From Sphingobacteriales bacterium (GTDB lineage: Bacteria > Bacteroidota > Bacteroidia > Chitinophagales > Chitinophagaceae), in contig CANHUD010000081.1 of assembly GCA_947463665.1 (NCBI GenBank), positions 1-9,019 on the forward strand: a stretch of DNA of 9,019 bases. The letters run 5' to 3'. Shown piece after piece: positions 1-5,773 of the stretch. The position numbers were made by a program, and so were the translations under genes. The notes under the pieces were generated by a model. That model saw only the letters and a program-made list of their open reading frames with translations, ran no database searches and was not told the origin of the DNA. The number at the start of each line of letters is the position of its first letter. Positions within the stretch are counted from its first letter, which is position 1.

Positions 1-1062
1 ACCGATCTCAACCTTCAGCTGGAAGGGCTCAAAAAAGAAAGAGCTGCTATCGATGAGAAAATCAGCACGCTGGAAGAGCAACTCCTGAAACTGGATACCA
101 CCGCAGCAGCTGAAGCAGCCAAGCTGGTGGAGGTTACCCCCATCACCCTTCAGGATTTTGAGCACTTTATCGACCTGCAGGGAAAAATCACTACAGAAAA
201 TATATACTACGTTTCTCCCCGCGGTATGGGTGGCCAGGTTAAGGCCATCTATGTGAAGCAGGGCGATCGTGTGCGCAGCGGACAGCTCCTGCTGAAACTG
301 GACGATGCCATCGTTCGGCAGCAGATCGCTACGTTGCAAAACCAGCTCACGTTCGCAAAAGATCTTTACACACGCCAGCAGAATGTATGGAGCCAGGGCA
401 TCGGTACAGAAGTACAGGTGCTCAATGCAAAAAATGCGGTGGACAATCTGGAAAAACAAATGGCCCTGCTGAATGAGCAACTGGCCATGACCAACGTGTA
501 TGCACAGGTATCTGGTATAGCCGAAACGGTTACTATCCGGGTGGGTGAGGTCTTCACCGGAAATCCAATGGCCGGCATCACGATTGTGAATCCAACGAAC
601 CTGAAAGCAGTGGTGGATGTTCCCGAAAATTACCTCGCGCGCATCGCCAAAGGAACACCGGTAGTGATCGATCTGCCAGATCTGAAAAAAAGCCATCGTT
701 CCGTGATCTCCCTTGTGAGTGAAACCATCGGCCAGACCACCCGCAGCTTTACAGCGGAGGCCAAATTGCCTGCTGATCCTGCGGTGAAACCCAACCAGGT
801 GGCCATTGTACGTATACTGGATCATGCATCCAAAAATGCGGTGGTAGTCCCCCTGGCTACCCTGCAAAGTGATGAGAAAGGCAAATTTGTGTTTGTGATG
901 GAAGAGGCCGGCGGCAAACGCATCGCCCGGAAAAAACCGGTGATCATGGGTGAACTGTACGATGAATCGGTGGAGATCCGTTCCGGTTTGTCGAAAGACG
1001 AAAAACTTATCACCAAAGGATTTCAGGGTTTGTACGACGGACAGCTGATCACTTCAAAATAA
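1..1062 (+). CDS. RND efflux periplasmic adaptor subunit (membrane fusion protein), 5'-truncated by window edge
   Basis: The frame is open from base 1 to the TAA at 1060-1062 (353 codons), so the true start and any signal peptide or lipoprotein cysteine lie upstream; the GTG at 127 is internal. In order, counting from the first visible codon: a charged heptad-like helix at about 3-31; the first half of a biotinyl/lipoyl-like domain at about 70-102, with VKAIYVKQGDRV and LLLKLDD; a helical hairpin at about 102-167; the second lipoyl half at 167-194 (SGIAETVTIRVGEVF); a beta-barrel at about 197-282; and a C-terminal membrane-proximal region ending QGLYDGQLITSK. This order is standard for HlyD/AcrA-type adaptors, which connect an inner-membrane RND pump to a TolC-like outer-membrane channel. 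The RND pump begins 11 nt downstream, so co-transcription is very likely. Substrate cannot be inferred from the adaptor. Confidence 0.93.
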   Translation, partial: TDLNLQLEGLKKERAAIDEKISTLEEQLLKLDTTAAAEAAKLVEVTPITLQDFEHFIDLQGKITTENIYYVSPRGMGGQVKAIYVKQGDRVRSGQLLLKLDDAIVRQQIATLQNQLTFAKDLYTRQQNVWSQGIGTEVQVLNAKNAVDNLEKQMALLNEQLAMTNVYAQVSGIAETVTIRVGEVFTGNPMAGITIVNPTNLKAVVDVPENYLARIAKGTPVVIDLPDLKKSHRSVISLVSETIGQTTRSFTAEAKLPADPAVKPNQVAIVRILDHASKNAVVVPLATLQSDEKGKFVFVMEEAGGKRIARKKPVIMGELYDESVEIRSGLSKDEKLITKGFQGLYDGQLITSK

Positions 1063-1073
1063 TACGCTGACGC

Positions 1074-4000
1074 ATGGAAAAGATGACAGATGAAATTACT
1101 AAACTGATCAGTAAAGGCAAGACCTTTTTCGCTACCGACTGGGCGATTAAGAATAAGACAGCCGTTTACCTGATCGTGCTCTTCGTTACGATCTGGGGCT
1201 CCTCCCTTTTTGTGACGCTGCCCAAAGAGCAATTCCCCGATATCGTGATCCCAACAGTGTTCGTACAAACGATCTACGTGGGGAATTCACCCAAAGACAT
1301 TGAGAACCTGGTGACCCGCCCCATCGAGAAAAAACTCAAGGGTATCTCCGGAGTGAAGATCAACAAGATCACCAGTAATTCGCTGCAGGATTTCTCTGCA
1401 GTAGTAGTGGAATTTAACACGGATGTGAACACCGATGTGGCCGTGCAGAAGGTGAAGGATGCGGTAGACAAGGCCCGTGGGGAACTCCCTGCTGATCTGA
1501 CGGTGGAGCCCACCGTGCAGGAAATCGCCCTTAGTGAACTGCCCATCATGTATGTGAATGTGAGCGGCGATTACGATGCTGTAAAATTGAAGGAATTTGC
1601 AGACCGATTGCAGGATAAAGTGGAAGAGCTGTCGCAGATCACCCGCGTGGATGTGGTTGGGGCTCCTGAACGGGAGATTCAGATCAACGTAGACAATTAC
1701 AAGATGCAGGTGGCGAAAGTCACTTTCGGCGATATCGAAGCTGCCGTAGCCAGAGAGAATGCCGATATCTCCGGTGGCCTGCTCGAAATGGGAGAACAAA
1801 AAAGAACCCTTCGCGTGAAAGGTCAGTTCACCAATGCCTACGACCTGAACCAGGTCATCGTGAAAAACTTTAGTGGCGCACCGATCTACCTGCGCGATAT
1901 TGCCGAGATCCGGGATACCGTAAAGGAGAAAGAAAGCTTTGCCCGTATGAACGGACAAAACGTGGTGAGTCTTGCCATCATCAAACGATCGGGTGAGAAC
2001 CTCATTGACGCTTCCAAAAACGTGCGTGCAGTGGTGGAGGAACTGAAAGCAAAAGAATTTCCAAAAAACCTGAACGTAAGTGTAACGGGCGATCTGAGCA
2101 TCAAGGCCGATGCCTCCTTCACTGAACTGGTTAACTCCATTGTTATAGGGTTTATTCTGGTGCTTTTGGTACTGATGTTCTTCATGGGGGTAACCAACGC
2201 ATTCTTTGTGGCACTATCCGTTCCGCTTAGTATGTTCCTTGCCTTTATCTTCCTGCCTTCTGCAGGGTTCATCGTAGGCGGAAACATCTCGCTGAACTTC
2301 ATCGCCCTGTTTGCGCTGTTGTTTGGTCTGGGTATTGTGGTGGACGATGCCATTGTAGTGATCGAGAATACGCATCGGATCTTTGTGGCCGGGAAAGGAA
2401 AAATATCTTCTACCGATGCCGCCCGTTTTGCTGCCGGAGAGGTGTTCGTACCAGTGCTGGCGGGTACGCTGACCACACTTGCCCCATTCATACCGCTCCT
2501 GTTCTGGCCGGGTATCATCGGTAAGTTCATGATCTATCTGCCCACCATGCTGATCTTCACCCTTACGGCCTCGCTGATCGTGGCCTATGTGATGAATCCG
2601 GTATTTGCAGTGGATTTCATGACACACGAAGAACATGATGAAGAGCCCAAGAGCCGGATCTTCCGCAAAACAGGTTTCTGGGTAACGCTGATCTTTGCCG
2701 CAGGAATGGATGCCATTGGCTATGGGATGGATCTGCCCGCCTACCGTTTTATCGGTAACCTGCTGTTCTTCTTCATCTTCCTGGCTGTACTAAACAAATA
2801 TGTTATTAGTGGCATGATCCGGACCTTCCAGGGAAAGACCCTGCCGGCCCTGATGAATCGCTATGAAACGCTGCTGAAATGGTCGCTTAAAGGCTGGAGA
2901 CCGGCCTGGCTGCTGACCGCTACATTCGGACTTCTGGTATTTTCTTTCATGTTCTTCGGTGCGCGCAATGTGCCGGTCCTGCTCTTCCCGCAGGGCGATC
3001 CCAATAATATCTACGTGTACCTTCGCCTGCCGGCCGGTACCGATGTGAAATATACAGATTCTGTGACGCGTATGCTGGAACAACGCGTGGCTAAAGTACT
3101 GGGAGTTGATAATGGGAAAGAGAATCCGGTGGTGGAATCCATGATCGCCAATGTGGCGGTAGGTGCCTCTGATCCAAGCAGTAACGACCGCAGTACGCGT
3201 CCGGAACTTGGTCGTATCCAGGTGAATTTTGTTCCTTTTGAAGAACGGCATGGTGTATCTACCCAACCATACCTGGATCAGGTGCGTGAAACAATCAAAG
3301 ATATACCCGGTGCACAGCTGTCTGTAGCGCAGGAGCAGGCCGGTCCGCCCACGCAGCCGCCTGTAAACATTGAGGTTAGTAGTGAGAACTTCGAATCGCT
3401 AACCACTACCGCGGTAAATCTTCAGAATTATCTGCAGAAGAAAAACATCGCCGGGGTGGAGGAATTTAAACTGGATGTGGACCTGAACAATCCGGAGATC
3501 ACGATTCGGGTAGACCGGGAGCGGGCGCTCATGCAGGGGGTTTCTACGGTACAGATCGGTATGGAGATCCGTACGGCCCTGTTCGGGAAGGAGATATCCA
3601 AACTTAAGCTCGATGAAGATGAGTATAAGATCCAGTTGCGCAATACATCGATCCAGCGGAATAACCTCAGCGATCTGCTGAACATGAAGATCACGTTCCG
3701 TGATTTTACCACCGGGCAGATCAAGCAGATCCCTATCAGTTCCGTAGTGGATTTTGATATGACCAGCACCTATGGTGCTATCAAGCGGAAGAATCTGAAG
3801 CGTGTGGTTACCATCTACAGCAATGTATTAACCTCGCAGGGATATACACCTGCCGGAGTGAATAAGGAAATTCTCGCAGCCATCAATGAATTCAAAGAAA
3901 AGCCGGAGGATGTGACCATCGCTCAGACCGGTGAAGGAGAGCAGATGGCTGAAACGTCTAATTTCCTTGGTAAAGCATTGGTTGTTTCCATAGGACTGAT

Positions 4001-4664
4001 CCTGCTGATCCTGGTACTGCAATTCAATTCACTGAGCAAAACCGTGATCGTTTTGTCGGAAATCGTATTCAGCGTGATCGGGGTGCTTCTCGGTTATGCG
4101 CTTACCCGCAGTACCGCTGCGGTGGTGATGACGGGTATTGGTGTGATCGGACTGGCGGGTATTGTGGTAAAGAACGGTATCCTGGTGATCGAATTTGCCG
4201 ATGAGCTGCGCTCCAGAGGCATGCGTACGCGTGAAGCGGTGATTGAAGCCGGAAAAACGCGCATCGTACCGGTGCTACTAACCGCTTTGGCGGCTATCCT
4301 GGCACTGATTCCGCTGGCAGTAGGGCTGAATATTAATTTTGTAACGATGTTCACCGACTGGAATCCGAATATTTTCCTGGGTGGTGACAACGCGGTGTTC
4401 TGGTCGCCATTGTCTTGGACCATCATCTGGGGACTGATCTTCGCTTTCTTCATGACGCTGATCATGGTGCCGGGTATGTACATCATGGCGGAGCGTCTCC
4501 GCCGCCCGATGGCGCAGTTTTACAACGGCCGCTGGATCAGCCTGTTCGGGCTGTTGGGTCCGCTGTTCTTTGTGTTCACCGGACTGATGTACGTGGTTCG
4601 TCGGATACAGGGTAAACCCGTATGGAATGGACTGCACAGATCCGGGGTCAGGAAAAAATACTAA
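1074..4664 (+). CDS. Efflux RND transporter permease subunit, probable drug/lipophile (HAE1-like) type
   Basis: This 1196-aa inner-membrane pump exports substrates by proton antiport. TM1 is at about 30-49, followed by a large periplasmic domain to about 350 and TM2-6 between 353 and 512. TM4 carries the proton-relay pair D424/D425 in GIVVDDAIVVIEN. TM7 is at about 610-629, then the second periplasmic domain, then TM8-12 at about 968-1137. K1033 in GIVVKNGILVIEF (TM10) is the expected relay lysine. I see no methionine clusters pointing to a metal exporter. It is longer than the usual 1020-1050 aa: two extra hydrophobic segments lie between the halves (about 533-550 and 558-579), and one more at the C terminus (about 1155-1176). 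ATG 1074 is chosen as the first in-frame start after the adaptor stop; ATG 1083 is an alternative. Neither has a Shine-Dalgarno match. The TolC-like partner is not visible. Confidence 0.95.
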   Translation: MEKMTDEITKLISKGKTFFATDWAIKNKTAVYLIVLFVTIWGSSLFVTLPKEQFPDIVIPTVFVQTIYVGNSPKDIENLVTRPIEKKLKGISGVKINKITSNSLQDFSAVVVEFNTDVNTDVAVQKVKDAVDKARGELPADLTVEPTVQEIALSELPIMYVNVSGDYDAVKLKEFADRLQDKVEELSQITRVDVVGAPEREIQINVDNYKMQVAKVTFGDIEAAVARENADISGGLLEMGEQKRTLRVKGQFTNAYDLNQVIVKNFSGAPIYLRDIAEIRDTVKEKESFARMNGQNVVSLAIIKRSGENLIDASKNVRAVVEELKAKEFPKNLNVSVTGDLSIKADASFTELVNSIVIGFILVLLVLMFFMGVTNAFFVALSVPLSMFLAFIFLPSAGFIVGGNISLNFIALFALLFGLGIVVDDAIVVIENTHRIFVAGKGKISSTDAARFAAGEVFVPVLAGTLTTLAPFIPLLFWPGIIGKFMIYLPTMLIFTLTASLIVAYVMNPVFAVDFMTHEEHDEEPKSRIFRKTGFWVTLIFAAGMDAIGYGMDLPAYRFIGNLLFFFIFLAVLNKYVISGMIRTFQGKTLPALMNRYETLLKWSLKGWRPAWLLTATFGLLVFSFMFFGARNVPVLLFPQGDPNNIYVYLRLPAGTDVKYTDSVTRMLEQRVAKVLGVDNGKENPVVESMIANVAVGASDPSSNDRSTRPELGRIQVNFVPFEERHGVSTQPYLDQVRETIKDIPGAQLSVAQEQAGPPTQPPVNIEVSSENFESLTTTAVNLQNYLQKKNIAGVEEFKLDVDLNNPEITIRVDRERALMQGVSTVQIGMEIRTALFGKEISKLKLDEDEYKIQLRNTSIQRNNLSDLLNMKITFRDFTTGQIKQIPISSVVDFDMTSTYGAIKRKNLKRVVTIYSNVLTSQGYTPAGVNKEILAAINEFKEKPEDVTIAQTGEGEQMAETSNFLGKALVVSIGLILLILVLQFNSLSKTVIVLSEIVFSVIGVLLGYALTRSTAAVVMTGIGVIGLAGIVVKNGILVIEFADELRSRGMRTREAVIEAGKTRIVPVLLTALAAILALIPLAVGLNINFVTMFTDWNPNIFLGGDNAVFWSPLSWTIIWGLIFAFFMTLIMVPGMYIMAERLRRPMAQFYNGRWISLFGLLGPLFFVFTGLMYVVRRIQGKPVWNGLHRSGVRKKY

Positions 4665-4697
4665 CTTGATGTTTAAAGCTAACAAAGTCAACAACGT

Positions 4698-5486
4698 ATG
4701 AGAACAAATCACGAGATTGATTACAAGATTTACGGGGAAGAGATGCAGTATGTGGAAGTGGAGCTGGACCCCAGTGAAACGGCGATCGCGGAAGCGGGCA
4801 GTTTCATGATGATGGACGACGGTGTCCAGATGGCCACTATTTTCGGCGACGGCTCCCAGCAGCAGTCGGGCTTCTTAGGTAAGCTGATGTCGGCCGGAAA
4901 GCGCCTGCTCACCGGTGAAAGCCTGTTTATGACCGCCTTTACCAACATCGGCGGTGGCAAGAAGCGCGTATCGTTCGCCTCCCCCTATCCCGGAAAGATC
5001 ATTCCGCTGGACCTTCAGCAACAGGGAACCATCATTTGTCAGAAAGATGCCTTCCTCTGTGCGGCCAAAGGCGTATCGGTAGGCATCGCTCTTCAGCGTC
5101 GGCTGGGTACCGGATTGTTTGGTGGCGAAGGATTCATTATGCAGAAACTGGAAGGGGATGGCATGGCCTTTATGCATGCCGGCGGTCATGTGTTTGAGCG
5201 TATTCTTCAGCCCGGTGAAATGCTGAAGATCGATACCGGATGCGTGGTAGGCTACACACAAGGCATTGATTTCGATATCCAGTTTGTAGGGGGTATCCGC
5301 AATACGCTTTTCGGAGGTGAAGGATTGTTCTTTGCCACCCTGCGCGGACCGGGTAAGGTATGGATACAGACATTACCGGTTTCCCGACTGGCCTCACGTA
5401 TTCTTTCGTATGGTACATCCCAGCGGAAGGAAGAAGGAAGCCTGCTCGGCGGACTGGGCAACCTGCTGGACGGTGACGGTAACTAA
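4698..5486 (+). CDS. AIM24 family protein (DUF124 / TIGR00266 type)
   Basis: This 262-aa protein appears soluble, with no signal peptide or membrane helix. Family features are the N-terminal strand pattern with YVEVELDPSETAIAEAGSFMMMDDGV (about 18-43, two parts joined here), GESLFMTAFTN (73-83), the central SPYPGKIIPLDL (95-106), LFGGEGFIMQKLEGDG (140-155), LKIDTGCVVGY (176-186) and a second LFGGEGLFF (204-212). LFGGEG occurs twice, 64 residues apart, in line with the repeated beta architecture of the fold. The name comes from yeast Aim24, a mitochondrial protein; the bacterial role is unknown and I infer none. The gene starts 33 nt after the RND stop with no terminator between them, and a terminator follows it. 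It is therefore probably the last gene of the efflux transcription unit, though a weak internal promoter cannot be excluded. The C-terminal tail is glycine-rich. Confidence 0.92.
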   Translation: MRTNHEIDYKIYGEEMQYVEVELDPSETAIAEAGSFMMMDDGVQMATIFGDGSQQQSGFLGKLMSAGKRLLTGESLFMTAFTNIGGGKKRVSFASPYPGKIIPLDLQQQGTIICQKDAFLCAAKGVSVGIALQRRLGTGLFGGEGFIMQKLEGDGMAFMHAGGHVFERILQPGEMLKIDTGCVVGYTQGIDFDIQFVGGIRNTLFGGEGLFFATLRGPGKVWIQTLPVSRLASRILSYGTSQRKEEGSLLGGLGNLLDGDGN

Positions 5487-5504
5487 GTCATTGATAATAA
5501 AGCG

Positions 5505-5531
5505 AAAAGGCGGCCCGAGGGTCGCCTTTTT
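5505..5531 (+). terminator. Rho-independent terminator of the efflux/AIM24 unit
   Basis: The left arm AAAAGGCGGCC (5505-5515) pairs with GGTCGCCTTTT (5520-5530) around the tetraloop CGAG. This gives 11 bp with one G-U pair, ending in a run of five T (5527-5531). It starts 18 nt after the AIM24 stop. Read on the minus strand, the G-U pair becomes an A-C mismatch and the T run is interrupted, so the element is built mainly for plus-strand transcription. Confidence 0.88.
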
Positions 5532-5537
5532 CACTTT

Positions 5538-5560
5538 TAATAACCATCCGTTTGTTATTA
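5538..5560. repeat. AT-rich 7-bp inverted repeat
   Basis: TAATAAC (5538-5544) and GTTATTA (5554-5560) are perfect inverted copies separated by 9 nt. It sits 7 nt after the terminator T run. It could be a small hairpin or a palindromic protein site. The stem is too AT-rich to be a terminator by itself. Significance is uncertain. Confidence 0.45.
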
Positions 5561-5567
5561 TATCTTG

Positions 5568-5581
5568 ACTGCGGTTGCAGT
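5568..5581. repeat. Short stem-loop with 4-nt loop
   Basis: ACTGC (5568-5572) and GCAGT (5577-5581) are perfect inverted copies around GGTT. A 5-bp GC-containing stem is modest, but it is the second inverted repeat within 45 nt downstream of the terminator. It would form the 5' part of any minus-strand RNA started from the promoter match at 5605-5635. Confidence 0.35.
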
Positions 5582-5604
5582 ATTTATCATTTCCGATTGC
5601 CATA

Positions 5605-5635
5605 CAAAGGTAATTTTACGATAGTAAGAATACAA
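5605..5635 (-). promoter_or_regulatory. Candidate minus-strand Bacteroidota-type promoter
   Basis: On the minus strand, TACCTTTG (5612-5605) matches the -7 consensus TAnnTTTG exactly. A TTG (5635-5633) lies upstream with a 20-nt spacer, close to the usual -33 spacing. Transcription would start near 5596-5600 and run toward the terminator hairpin at 5505-5531, antisense to the 3' end of the AIM24 gene if it reads through. There is no recognisable minus-strand gene for it to serve, so it may drive a short RNA or be a chance match. Confidence 0.4.
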
Positions 5636-5670
5636 GTCCATTCATCGGATAAAACCGTTCATTCGTCGAT
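5636..5670. repeat. Pair of imperfect direct repeats, 21 bp apart
   Basis: GTCCATTCATCG (5636-5647) and GTTCATTCGTCG (5657-5668) match at 10 of 12 positions, with start points exactly 21 bp apart, about two helical turns. Both copies then run into a GAT/AT extension. The pair touches the -33 part of the minus-strand promoter match and lies about 80 nt upstream of the korA promoter match. This is the layout of a tandem activator or repressor site; the regulator is unknown. Confidence 0.35.
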
Positions 5671-5720
5671 TTTCTGCAGTAAAAAGTTCCTGAAAAATCC
5701 GAACTGATTTTCATCACGAA

Positions 5721-5754
5721 TTGAGGCAGAGACCCGCATAGTTCAGTACATTTG
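5721..5754 (+). promoter_or_regulatory. Probable korA promoter (Bacteroidota sigma factor type)
   Basis: TACATTTG (5747-5754) is an exact match to the -7 element TAnnTTTG. It ends 19 nt before the korA ATG, so transcription would start near 5761 and leave a leader of about 13 nt. A TTG at 5721-5723 could be the -33 element, but the 23-nt spacer is at the long end of the usual range. The gene needs its own promoter because a terminator closes the preceding unit. Confidence 0.6.
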
Positions 5755-5773
5755 TTAGACCCAACACAATAAC

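Noticed and set aside
1287..2530. Long minus-strand open frames (223 and 214 aa) inside the RND gene
   Set aside because: They lie fully opposite a well-supported gene, overlap each other in different frames, and show composition typical of reverse-complement shadows with no recognisable domain.
1074..4664. Heavy-metal (CusA-type) RND assignment
   Set aside because: The TM4 DD pair and TM10 lysine fit RND pumps in general, but I see no methionine-based metal relay and no neighbouring metal-related genes, so a drug/lipophile-type call is safer.
5317..5568. 83-aa plus-strand frame overlapping the end of the AIM24 gene
   Set aside because: It is an out-of-frame shadow of AIM24 continuing through the terminator, with no independent start signal.
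5565..5593. TTGACT as an E. coli-like -35 box
   Set aside because: No TATAAT-like partner at 16-18 nt, and the organism appears to use the Bacteroidota TTG/TAnnTTTG promoter type.
5394..5603. 69-aa minus-strand frame starting next to the minus-strand promoter match
   Set aside because: Its ATG lies at or before the predicted transcription start, it runs through the terminator hairpin and into the AIM24 gene, and it resembles no protein family I know.
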